Shown here piece after piece: positions 33,216-44,349 of a stretch of 64,000 nucleotides of DNA. The stretch spans positions 133,566,545 through 133,630,544 of the forward strand of contig CM069433.1 of the NCBI GenBank assembly GCA_035610365.1. Reading direction: 5' to 3'. The stretch is from Aquatica leii. Taxonomy: Eukaryota; Arthropoda; Insecta; Coleoptera; Lampyridae. The first letter of the stretch is position 1; each line of letters begins with the position of its first letter. The position numbers and the translations under genes are program-made. The notes under the pieces were generated by a model. That model searched no databases. It was given only the letters and a program-made list of their open reading frames with translations, and was not told the DNA's origin.

Positions 33216-35940
33216 TACAATATTGATAACAATGTTATTTATAAATTATATTCACTTATTTTTTATTTACGTCTATCGTTTACAAAGTACCGTAATGATA
33301 AACTGAAAGAAAAATGAAAACACATTATTGATCAATTGTGCAATCTAATGTCTGGTTGCATAAACCGAACAATATTGACTTCCCGGATGTTGTATTTGTT
33401 TTGATAAATAACATAAATAAGTTTTATTGTTAGTACCTATGCTATTTATAACTGTAATAAAATTAATTTTTAATTTAGTCGTTTAATTGCAAGTGCAAGA
33501 CCAATTCTAAAAGTGGCTTAAAGAGTTGTGGATTTCAACTTCTGGAACTTTTTCAATAAATTCAACTAATGCACAGAGAACCATAAAAATGTTTTACTAC
33601 GTACACTTTTTTCAGGATTTCTCACTTTATTAAAGAATGCGTTTCAATTAATAAAAACTAATTAACTTAATAAAGGCAGGTATAAATTATCATAAAAATT
33701 GTTTTTTTAGTAAAAACCGATATATTCTATGTTGACGCATAGCATAACTGATAACTTAATGGTTGGATTAACTTTTGTTTTCTTATTATCGAGTGTTGTT
33801 ATTTATTGCTAACTAACTAACTTCCGGGTTATAACGCCATCTGGTAAGTGGCTTCCAGTAAAGAACTCGCGTTTTTCAAATTTATTATTAAGATGTGTTA
33901 CCTTAGTACTCTTTTACATTTCTCCAGAAATTATTGAGTAAACCTCGTATGACACCATTTTCCTATACCATTTATTGTATAACTTCTTGTGCCCGCTGGT
34001 TTACCATTTTTAACAAAGCAAAAATCCTCTGTATGACAGGACATAATGTTTTCTGTAAAGTATCTTGGTTTGGTTTGTTCCAATTTATACTAGATTTTGA
34101 TGTTGCTCCAGAAATTGTAAAATAAGTTGTATAAGAAATCGTGTTAAACCATCTTTAGTCGTGGTTGTCTCAACCTGTTGTTATTTGTAACCAGGGCCAT
34201 TGCACAGGGGCGCCATAGGTGCTTCTCAATTTATAAATTTTCACAAATAGCAAAAACTAAAATTGTGTTTCTGTCATTTAAAAACAAAAATCGTAGTAAT
34301 TGCGTGAATTTCAACGAGTTTCCAAAAAAAAATAAGCATAGATAAATCATTCTTTATTTATAACAAATGCTCCGTCATTTGTCGTGATGCGTTTCAAGTA
34401 TTGTATTTCAACGAGTTTGGAATTATTCCTGTGGTAACTTGCACTCCGATACTCCTATATAATAAGAGTTTACTTTCTAGCTTTGTTTAATACTACATTA
34501 TTAGTTCCATAACAACTACTGAGATACTATTTGATAATAGTTAAAAATAAAGAATTTGAATAGTGATACTTAAATACCTAGTAAATTTTGTGTTTGTTCA
34601 TTATTACAAGTTAATTATTAGTTCGAATTGTTTAATTGATTTTAATTTAGGTATGTTTTATAATTTTTTTAATCTAAGTATTTGATGCAAACGTCACTAT
34701 TTGTAGTTACAATCAAGTTTAAATATAGTCGCATCAGTGGAAATTCTACGTTTTATTGTTCTAGCGCCGTCTTTCTCGTACATTAATAAAGCATATTCAT
34801 GCCGTAGAATTGCGTGAAGAAGTTATTGTCTTCGTAGGCGTTACGAAATTCTCATTTAAATAATAAAACGAAAAGAGAAAGAGAACGTCTGTCTTCCTAG
34901 GCGTTTAAACTTTTATTCCGAAAAACGCCACTTTAAAAAAATTTGACTATGCTAAATATGTTTAATTGTTGCTAATTTGGTTTTAAAGAAACCACTTAGA
35001 CTTTAAGGTTTTACCGCAATCTCAGGAATATTTTAATCAATTTAAAAAAAAAAATTTACTATTGAATATTTTTTGCAATTAAAAAAAAATATGAAGCAAA
35101 TTAAATTGTATTTACATAAAAATTTCTAAAGAGGAAGAAAAAATAAAGAATTTTTTTGATTATGAAAACATCAAGCAAATTTTGAGAAAACTAATTCAAA
35201 AATAACAGTTTTTTTCAAAAACTAACAATTTTTCAAGAAAAAAAAAGATCTACTGCTAAAGAAAATTGAAGATAACGTCAATATTCAGCTACAATCAACT
35301 TTTAGCGAACATTATAATGGTTGTTATATTCTAAAGAAAAAAACTCTGCATATTGTTTTTACTACAAAATTTTAAATTGTAAATTATGCAAAAACTATAA
35401 AATTAAGTAATCACAAACAATTGGCATAATTTAAGTAAACGTTTAAGTGAACATTTAAGTTACTACCAGAAAAGTAAGTTACATTTCAAAAAATTGAAGC
35501 AATGAATACATCTGTTGTATTAAAAGAGAAAGAATAAAAGCATATATTCTGAATCACAAAAGATATTCAATAGAGAAACAAAATATTGGCATGTCGTTAT
35601 TGAGTGTATTTTTATACGGTTTAATTTTTGGATGTGTCAACCGGTCTCAAATTAAAGCGCACAAAGATATGCTTTCTCCTTGAGGAGATTCTCCAAAACA
35701 AACTTATACCTTTATTAGCAACTATCGTTAAATCTAAAATTTCAAACATGGTAAAAAGAACTAAACATTTTTTTCATTATGGTACACTGTACACTACAGT
35801 ATATATCACTTGTCAATTTAAACGATTTGAAAGTTAATATAAACACTTCCTAACTTTTTGTTTCGTTATTGATCTTACCTGTGAAAATTTAATAAACTTT
35901 TTGTTATCGACATTAGAAAATTATAGGTTAGATATTTTTA
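33216..35940. other. Long AT-rich intergenic stretch
   Basis: No gene supported. Two short near-repeats, TGTCTTCGTAGGCGTTA (~34826) and TGTCTTCCTAGGCGTTT (~34890), lie 64 bases apart. Frames at 33934-34125 and 35628-35837 have no motif. Confidence 0.35.
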
Positions 35941-35942
35941 AT

Positions 35943-36740
35943 TTACTCGGTCAAGGTTATGACAAGTGGGCTGATATAAAAGGTAAACATAATGATTCCC
36001 AAAAAAGCTAAAATATCAACCCAAGAGCATTCTTTGTTCCTCATTGCAAAAAAAGTATAATGTCCATTTTTTGTGTATATTGTATCGATTTCTCCTTTTG
36101 TTGAATTGTAGAACAAGATAATTTCGGGTATTTTACTATATGAATCCACCGCATTATCGTCGTGCATCGTAGATGTTAGCAACCGGACTATTTTTGGGCA
36201 GAAAGAAACGAAGGTAACGTCTTTTTGGTAAGCAAAAATTGACAAAAGTATTGGTCGATTCTTATTTGGTAGCAGTTCTATTGTAATTTCTCTGTTGTTC
36301 TTTTTCAGTGTACCCACAAATGTTATCTTTTTATTACGATACAAGTTCAGAAGGTATATTTGACATATTATCTATCAGCAGGTTGTCTCCTACAGTAGAC
36401 CTCCAAATTGCTCACATAAAATGTTTTGGAGTCCCATAAAGCAAACACTTTTAGTCCGTATTTGGTTGGTTCACTGGGTAAGTATTGGATCAAACTACAT
36501 TTTCCCCGAAATAGTATTAGCATGTCGTCAATTGTGGTAAACGCTCCTATTACATAATTATTTTTACAATTGGTAAAGTTTATCAGTTAATTTTCTTTCT
36601 TGGCTTTAATTATGTCGTCAAATCGAATACAACGAAGCAAGAATAGAATTTTTAGAACTCATGTAAGCTCTCAATATTACGTTTCCCTCATCAAAATCCC
36701 AAATTTTGCAAAAGTCAGCGTGATTCTCTTTTTTAGTTCC
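35943..36740 (-). pseudogene. piggyBac-like transposase relic
   Basis: On the minus strand, starting upstream: MSSKNSILASLYSIRFDD (~36670) resembles the conserved RFLxLLRxxRFDD block. Then an open stretch (~36555-36366) reads IGAFTTIDDMLILFRGKC, LIQYLPSEPTKYGLKVFALW and SKTFYVSNLEVYCRRQPAD. This is the hallmark DEMLVPFRGR...YMPSKPAKYGIK region, and its IDD carries the first catalytic aspartate. Then 36344-35943 gives KKITFVGTLKKNNREITIEL, TSTMHDDNAV and KPEI-like PEIILFYNSTKGEIDTIYTK, with further acidic catalytic positions (D in STMHDD, D in EIDTIY). Frame breaks separate the blocks and the N-terminus is unclear. No TTAA-flanked ends were found. Confidence 0.75.
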
Positions 36741-36749
36741 TTATTCCTT

Positions 36750-38640
36750 CTTAATATTGAATATCATCTATCGACATTTTTATTAATTCGTCACAACGAC
36801 AAGCACCAGTGTAACTCATTATAACAATAACCTAAACAGAAATAGAAGAAATAATAAATTTTATCGTGACAGATCTACCATAGTTGTAGCTAAATAAATT
36901 GCAATACACCTATGTACCTTGAGAGCAAGATAATGTACGTCATCAGAAGTATCAATAAACCGGTTAATCTCGACTAATTCTAATATTTTAGATTTCTTTG
37001 CTCGATAGCCATGGGACTTTCCCTTGAGTAACTCTTGCAGCTTCACCAATTTAGAAATATTAACATTTCTGTATATCTTTAAACATGATCTTAGCGCTCG
37101 CTTATTTCTTCAAAATATGCTAGCATTACATTCTCGGTAACACCAACAACACTTTCGCCGTCTAATTGGAATCTTGTTAATCAAATTTTTTTCGAAGATA
37201 AAAAGTTTGTTATATGTAAGTAATAACCATATAAAACACTGTACTGCGATTAATTTATTTTTACACACATTATCTTCTATTGGAACAGCTGTTTTATCTA
37301 AAACTTTTAGTTTTGTATTTGTTCCAAAGCAACAGCCAGTTGAAGAAATCAACTTTTTTTCTTGCAGAAAAAATTTACTTTGAAACAACAATAATTTGAA
37401 GATTTCTCGAAGCAATATTCTCAAATCTGAATTTGTGGCATTAAAATTGTTTAAGCAAGATCTATAGTTATTACTGAAGCTGATAAAGGAAACGCCACTG
37501 CAATTATGAATTGATCAGATTATGACAAAAAAATCTACAATCTTTTCTCAAACGATTCATAAAAAGTAATTTTAACCTTTCATCTACATTGAAAGACACT
37601 CTCAAAACTGGTTAAAAATGAAATCGGATATAGTAACTATTATCGAAATGTTTTTGACATCTTGTTACGCTGGATTTCCTGTAACAAAAACAAAGAGCGA
37701 CGGCTAACACAGTTGTTGCCGGAGATACAGTCGTAAACTTCATGGTGTTAGGTTATACACTAATTTAAAAAAGCGTCAAAACGGTGGAGAAGTAAATTGG
37801 AAGACACCATTTAAATCACGACACGACAGAAGTGATAACACAGAATATATATTTATTTTATCACAGACAGTAGTTCGAAGGCGAAACATTAGCACCTAGG
37901 TCGGTACCCCAGATCAAAAATTACACCGTTGACTGGGCAACACGTCGTACAGCAAAATGACCTCGACAGCCTAACTTTTAAATTCCGACGATAAATGACT
38001 TGCGTAAATTAAAACATAAAAGTACGAAAAACGAAGATACAACAAAAGGATCTAGTAATTAATTATGTTAACAACCTAACATGTACGTACGGTCATTCTT
38101 ACAATCGACATGACCAACAAAATACTAATCTTAAAAATAGTTCCGTACTAGTATTGCCTAAAACGTAATTGAAATCTAACACAAAAACGTACACACGGCA
38201 TTATCACAAGTAAATTCCTTTTTTAAATCATACAATCATTGAAGATAGCTAATGCGCAAAGTTTCTCCTCGAGTTAATATTGTAATTGGTGGTAAGAATT
38301 TCTTCCAAATGAAATTATCGTGAATGCCTACAACCCCTTGACGGTGTGACGACTCGTTTTAGTTCCAGCAGCGTGACGTCATAGTAATTTTCCCAAATAT
38401 GTCATTTGCTTATTATCTCCAAGGAAACGTGTGGAGGGATGAAAACCCGCCATAGACAAATATGAAAAAATTAAATTAAACCCCAATACAAAACAAAATA
38501 ACGTCTTGCCCAAAATAAAGACTTTCCTCAAATCGCCACAAAATTCGATTGCATATTCAAGTGGAATTGCGTGAAATAACTTGACAATGAAAGTCTTGTT
38601 AAGCGCAGACACCGCTAAACGGAGGTCTGTGTTGCACAAA
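36750..38640. other. Intergenic, no gene supported
   Basis: Mostly AT-rich. Frames at 36861-37049, 37110-37424 and 38379-38639 carry no motif I can name. A CRE-like TGACGTCA occurs at 38374-38381. Confidence 0.3.
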
Positions 38641-39518
38641 CCTTACCGGAAGAAATGAAATCGTGTTTTCAAAATTTGACAGTCAACCAGGAAAAGGTTT
38701 TATTTTACTTTTCGGTTGAAATTTTACTTTATATATTTAGGAGTCGCAATATATTAACAGGAGATTTTAAGAAGAAGGCTACATCAACATTTTATATAAA
38801 ACCCAAATATTGGTACAGATACATTGATGACACTTTTGTTATTTGGTAGCATGGTTTTTCCGCACTCGATAAATTTTTTAGCAACTTGAACTCATCACAA
38901 TGATGTTAGCAAAAGACCCTTCGTGGTCATTTTTGGACGTTTTAGTTACCCGAAATAGAAATGGTTTATTAGCATACTCAGTTTATCCAAACGGGTTGTC
39001 CCATCATCATCTTTCTCAAAAACTGTCTAGTGAATTATTTAGTGCGTAGAACTGCTTTTTTTAAATCAACCTCAATGTCAATCGCATATCTACCCTAAAC
39101 GTACTATGTATCGTATCAGGAAACTGTTGTCAAATCATACCATTTGCTACGATCTAAAAGTTGTAATTTGAGGAGTAGGATTTTCAAAAGAAAAAAAAAC
39201 AAAATTACTTGACATTAAATAATTAAAAAAACAGAATAATAATTTGCCAGCTAGCCTTAAAAAAGAACGGAAATAACAGTTACAAGAGCTAAGTAAGAGT
39301 CTCAAACTTTAAGCAACAAAAAATAGTTAGAAATTTAGGCATATATATTTAAAAATAAATCAATGCAATTTAAACTGGTTTAAGACAGACTTTTAAAGTT
39401 ACCCAATTATATGATTATCTAAATTTAATAAATTTTTACTTTATGAAATCTTTAACTCTATGATTCCTTCAGGATAAATAAAACAACGAATTATTCGTTA
39501 TGATTTATGATATAATGA

Positions 39519-39539
39519 CAACACACACACACACACACA
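39519..39539. repeat. (AC)n microsatellite
   Basis: About ten AC units inside the rearranged Penelope region. Confidence 0.85.
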
Positions 39540-39828
39540 TATCTCATCTTACTTTTGACAAGGAAAGCTATCAGTTTGAAACACATTGATAAACTAAAAA
39601 ATTCACAGATATCGCAAATCTTGCAATTATCGGAAGTTGTTTAAAACAAACACAATATATACCTAACTCGGTAGTGGTTCTTTGTTAGATTTTCGTTTGC
39701 TTCTCCAAGTTATCGTTTTCCTTCTTACATTTTCAGAGATTATGGCTTGTTTTACAAGTGTATAACCTAACTTTTGAGAAGTTCTTAGTTCGATTTCGTT
39801 GCTTGTTTGAGTTTTGCGATTTATTTCA

Positions 39829-39871
39829 TGCCCTGATGAAGCCCCTTACGAAAGTGGGCGAAACGTTGGCA
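39829..39871 (+). ncRNA. Hammerhead ribozyme motif of Penelope type
   Basis: In order: TGCC (stem I), CTGATGA core (39833-39839), stem II formed by GCCC/GGGC with an AC/GT pair closing a GAAA loop and a CTT bulge, GAAAC core (39860-39864), triplet GTT, and GGCA (stem I). All core residues fit consensus. Stem III is only the palindromic ACGT, which is typical of Penelope hammerheads that work as dimers. It is followed by TTTGGTTACAACAAC and CCAAACCCGGAAGAC, the same text as the 17.5-kb hairpin. In Penelope-like elements it processes the element RNA. Confidence 0.7.
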
Positions 39872-39974
39872 AGTTTGGTTACAACAACAATGACACGGTC
39901 CAAACCCGGAAGACATTCTTATCTTAGGACCAAACCAATTTCAATTATGATTTTAAAATTAAATTTTCTTAGAT

Positions 39975-40206
39975 TTGTTCTGCAATTACTATAATCATTT
40001 TTCATCACTGCTGAGTGAAATTAAGACTTATTATATTTTTGAAACATAAAACGAATCATAAGGAATATCTTGTTTAATAATAATAATAATAAACACCGCC
40101 TCCGAAAAATATAAAAAATGAAGTGAAATTGCGCACCACCGCAAGTTCCAGATTTGTTTCATCTGAGCGTTTCATCGTTTCGTTACACGAGCCTTCGAAT
40201 CAAGCT
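39975..40206 (+). repeat. Dispersed repeat, copy 1 (inverted partner at 50517-50741)
   Basis: Shares CACTGCTGAGTGAAATTAAG, AACATAAAACGAATCATAAG, GAATATCTTGTTTAATAATA and CGTTTCATCGTTTCGTTACA-type text with the reverse complement of 50517-50741. A (TAA)n run lies at ~40076-40093. A frame opening at 40123 (RFVSSERFIVSLHEPSNQA) is partly conserved in the partner, so it may be the start of a mobile-element protein. Confidence 0.7.
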
Positions 40207-41069
40207 CCCTATAAGTGTTTTCATGTTGTAACAATAGAAGAACGCAATAACCAGGAAAAAAACTTTACACTGAGGGTTAAAAGCATGTATGAAGAATATA
40301 ATATGATTGTAAGTTCGAATAAAAACGATTTTCTATGATCCTCTAAAATAAGATACCCAGAAGAAGGAGATTTGAATACGGTACAAAAAACTGCTTCTGT
40401 ATAATTCAGAATAGTTGTTGATTTATTCCCACAACGGAAACGTAGAATTAATTAAGTATTAATTGGCCAACAACTTTCACATTTTATTTTCGAAACTTGC
40501 AAGTGACATTCAATGTGTTAATCTTTCTTGAACGATAAGGTTATTGCAGGAATTTACTATTTTATAATATAAATACGTACATATACAAGGTTTAATATCA
40601 AACAAAGTGAATGTTACACATTATGACTCGGTTTTCTACTTTTTCTAAATAGAACCAATTTTTAAATTCGGTGAAAGGCGTTGTTCTTTTTCAGTCCGAC
40701 GGCATTTATAGCATTCCTTGTTCTTGTGGTCGTACAAATATTGGAGAAACAGGTAATGGTGTAGAAATCCGTATTAAAGAACATCAAAGATGTAGTTGTT
40801 TTAAACAAACTTTTAAATCAGCAGTAGTGACACACCTGTTAGTAACTACTTATCAAAATTTGTTTGAAAATGTGTGTAATTATTATCAACGAAAAACTAG
40901 GAAACTAATTGAAATAATAAAAAATTCTTTTAATTTTAATATTAACATTAATGCAAGATTCAAGTTTTTCTCTGAAGATGTCTACAGCAATGTGTGATAA
41001 AAGTTCGGCTTGTGTAAAATCGACCGCACCGGATAAATCCAGAATGAAAAACTCTAATACAAAAGTAAC

Positions 41070-42040
41070 CGGAGAAAACTTCAATTATACTAGACTTTTA
41101 TTTTTGTCAATTATGTAGGGCATATGTTAGAACTATACGAATTCTAAATAAATAATAATAAATGAACTCCAAACTCCACGTTATTAATAGGCGCATTGGT
41201 TTTACATCACATGTGAGGCTTTCTCTGGGGTAAGAATGAATTTCTATTTTTCTGGCAACTTTTCCAGTAATTATAATTGCCATTTGGGCTACCGCGACTT
41301 GTTTGTGCTTTTGGACTGCTACATATTAATTGAACATATATGAAATTGATAACTTGAAAACCAATTTTTCAAAGTAATCTGAGGCCAGGTTGTTGACTTA
41401 CTTCATGTGATTGTCTACTAAACTTGGAGGCACACCTGCGATAGGAACAGAAAAAATTATTCGGAAGCGTGATGCATTTGGTTACGATTTATTGTTTGAC
41501 TTATTTATAATCATCTTATATCTCAATATTTCTGTCCTTACACTTTTAGCGATTTTAGGAGACGATTCAAGCATGCAATAGCTATTAATTTATGTATTTG
41601 TTGAATGTAAAATACGTGCGACGTACGTATAGATGTGTATTACGAATAACGAATGCAAACTTGTTTGAATTTATTCTAAGTGAGATTTCCTTTTGGTTGC
41701 AAATTTATTAGTTTTGCATCGAATTAAGGTTTAATTCTTCGATTATCTATTCATTTATACTGTAATACTATACTACGATAATTGTATGTAGTGTTGCTTA
41801 CCCTTCAGGGCTTGCATCAATGTTATTAATTGCAATATTTATCCACGAACTTTTAATTGTTACTATATATGTAATTTTGCTCTCTTCTTTTTTAACCTCT
41901 CTCTTCACTTGTTTAAAATAAATATATTCGTTGTTATAACATGTGTTTTGCCTTTTGTTCTCTTTCAATGTTTGATAAATTTAAACGGTATCTGCCAATA
42001 ATAGTTTCCGACTATTTTGGCGCTTTTATAATTACTTTAT
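41070..42040. other. Intergenic, no gene seen
   Basis: AT-rich; no supported feature. Confidence 0.35.
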
Positions 42041-42047
42041 GATTAGC

Positions 42048-42150
42048 GAGTGCCTTTTAAACATTCTAACCTTTGTGAGATTCACATAGACTTATCAAAT
42101 TTTTAATTTTCTGTTTTTTAATTCCAATTTTAGACTCAAGGTCACACATA
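42048..42150 (+). repeat. Dispersed repeat, copy 2 (partner at 29351-29460)
   Basis: Same orientation as its partner; AGTGCCTTTTAAA, GAGATTCACATAGACTTATC and GACTCAAGGTCACA are shared with small differences. Confidence 0.55.
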
Positions 42151-42159
42151 ATCAATAAT

Positions 42160-43480
42160 TGTTAATAATTTATACAAGGTTTTATTAATTACTCTGTATA
42201 CCAATTCAATTTTTACACAATTACTATTTGCATCAAATATTTTGTAGAAATTATTGATCTAAACATTATTTATTTATTTCCAAAATCAACACAAACCATT
42301 TTATTACCTGTAAAAACATTGGAGTATTTGCATTTATTGTCTTAAGTAAATTAATTACCTAAAACATATTTAATTATTTTGGGTATAGTATATGTATAAC
42401 CATACTTATTTATTATTCAATCCTATAAATTTTCTCAAAGCAAACACTGTTTAATATACTAAGCAATAAATTATCTGTTCGTTAACATTTGTTAAAACAG
42501 TTTTCGATAACGAATTTCAAATTTTTTTTGTAACTTTGTAGATTATTTACTAAAAAACAAAAAAAAAATTTAATGTTATTACCCGATGTTAAAGAATTAT
42601 GTTATTAGAAAAAAAATTGCGTTATTTTAGAAAAAGAAACTAAATACGTGACATAAACCAGAAAACTTTGTTTATTCGTTAACAAAGTTACAAAGTATCC
42701 GAAGAGCACTTCCAAACCAAATAAGAGACTTACTTGTAAATGCAAATTCGTTAAATTAAGGTGAACGAAATCAACTAAATTTAATTATAAAATGATTCAC
42801 TTACATTCTTACAAACTAAGACTTTGTGTAGGTTTGAACGCAAAAGTTTTTAAGTAAGAAGTTTTAAAAATATGATTTGCAATCTCTATATCGCTTGAGG
42901 GTGTATCTGAAATACATGGGTAATATTGCATGAATACGTATATCCATATCGTAATGTTGTGGCCTTACCGCATCGATGTGATGATTACCGTTAAATTGAG
43001 AACTGTAATCTCCAGTTTCAAAAATAGATTACATCAAAATTAATAAAATTCGTTTTGGTTATAATTGGCATATTAATTGATTTTTAATTTATATGGAAAT
43101 TTTTGCAAAAATAATTAGTAATATGCGTTTCATTTGCAATTTAGAAAAAAATTATTTCTATTAAAGTTGAATTGGTAAATCGTTATGTATTTATACATTT
43201 TACAGTCGTGTGGACGATTACAATATAAATTAAAGTATTCAATAGAAACAGATAGTAAACAAATATTTATTTAAAACGGGCATTTACCTATCTAAAAGTA
43301 TAGCATTTTAGACTTTTATCGTTTTATATTTTTCCAAGTTATTTTCCAATATGTCAAATTCATATGTTGCCGAAACATTGAAAAATCATATATCTTCTTT
43401 CAAAAGTTACATATTGTATAAAAATGCATAAAAAAGTAATGTTTGATCAAGAATGGCAGAATAACTACGATAGGCTTTAA
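42160..43480. other. Intergenic, no gene seen
   Basis: AT-rich; no supported feature. Confidence 0.35.
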
Positions 43481-43489
43481 GAAAAACTG

Positions 43490-44250
43490 GTGTGGTCACC
43501 ACACGACTTTCTTATAAGGAATTCATCATTCCTTATAAGAAAGTCGTGTGGAATGTCTACATATTTTTTTAAGGTTATGTTGTCATAAAACCATTTTGAA
43601 GTGATATGTACACGTTTGTATTGATTTCCTAGCATTCTATTATTTTTTGAAAATTTCTCTCCTCGATTTTATTAAGATCATATCGACTAACCCTTATATT
43701 TGTGCGTCTCGATATTAGCTACCTCTTTAGTAAATCAGTTAAAAAAGAATCGTTGCAAGTAGGATTCGAAAGTATATTTGTGAATTATAAATTAATTTTT
43801 TCTATTTAAATGAATTGTTCGGAAAAATTATCTTTATAAGAACCTAAAAATAATTCGAATAATTTACATACGTACAAAATTATATAAGAAAAACTCTTAA
43901 TAGCGGATACACCTACTTCCGGTTTTTTTATCAAATCCGTCTTTTGACGAACCAGAGAGAATATAAAAAGTCAGCTCTATAACAAGTTTCAAGTTACTAG
44001 GACTTTTGGTTCCAGAGTTATCGTGGGTACATCCTCCGTATATAAACAAGTCAAAAGAATATAGAGAAAAATTGTTATTTTTTAACGTATATTGCTTTCC
44101 CTTCAAGATATGGATTTTTTTTTAAATCGTCGTAGGCAGGAATCGAACCTAGGATTATATATGGTATTCACTTTAAATTATAAATCAAATATCTGATAAA
44201 GTTTTAATGTTAGAAAAAAATTTTATTTGAATAAATTGTTAAGAAAAAAT
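43490..44250 (+). repeat. Dispersed ~460-bp family, copy C, with terminal hairpin module
   Basis: Starts with TGGTGTGGTCACCACACGAC as in copy A, keeps GTCTACATATTTTTTTAAGG and GTTATGTTGTCATAAAACCA, then one full ~460-bp unit. Unit landmarks are AATTTACATACGTACAAAAT (~43860), GGATACACCTACTTCCGG, AAGTTACTAGGACTTTTGG and AGGAATCGAACCTAGG. The frame at 43897-44106 is part of the repeat and not a gene. Confidence 0.7.
43499..43551. repeat. Perfect 24-bp stem hairpin
   Basis: The arm 43499-43522 (CCACACGACTTTCTTATAAG...) and the arm 43528-43551 are exact reverse complements around loop TCATC. Copy A at 8885 keeps only the first arm in altered form, so this palindrome is either the ancestral end structure or a duplication. 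Confidence 0.8.
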
Positions 44251-44306
44251 TAAATTATTTGACTAAAAGTCTTTTCCACAAAATATTGGTTTTAATTTAT
44301 TTTATT

Positions 44307-44346
44307 TTAGACATGTTTCGACATTATAAAATGTCATCGTCAGTAA
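44307..44346 (-). ncRNA. Hammerhead ribozyme motif
   Basis: On the minus strand: TTA (stem I), CTGACGA core, stem II GACATT/AATGTC with loop TTAT, GAAAC core, stem III ACATGT (palindromic), cleavage triplet GTC, and TAA (stem I). All core bases and the GUC triplet are consensus; stem II is 6 perfect pairs. Stem I is only 3 bp and stem III would need dimer pairing. Its sequence differs from the copy at 39.8 kb, so it belongs to another Penelope-like or retrozyme lineage. No ORF is linked. Confidence 0.65.
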
Positions 44347-44349
44347 CTC

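Larger units (their letters stand above)
38655..41060 (+). pseudogene. Penelope-like element, degraded (RT and GIY-YIG nuclease)
   Basis: The frame at 38655-38849 ends with IKPKYWYRYIDDTFVIW, the catalytic YxDD box of Penelope-type reverse transcriptases. After a stop the reading continues (GFSALDKFFSNLNSSQ), then by frameshift SWSFLDVLVTRNRNGLLAYS and GLSHHHLSQKLSSELFSA (~38920-39045), the typical PFLDVLVTR...HHHxxQK part. The nuclease is at 40671-40997: GIYSIPCSCGRTNIGETGNG then RIKEHQRC, a GIY-YIG domain with YIG changed to NIG. It ends SEDVYSNV and a stop. Between the two lie ~1.6 kb of non-coding sequence including a hammerhead motif and other repeats, so the copy is rearranged. N-terminal RT motifs before YIDD are not recognisable. 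Confidence 0.75.

Noticed and set aside
40971-41030. CTCTGAAGATGTC followed by AAGTTCGGC as a hammerhead
   Set aside because: The GAAA core is replaced (AAAAG here, GGAAG in the 19.6-kb copy) and stem I does not pair; kept only as a Penelope 3' end landmark.
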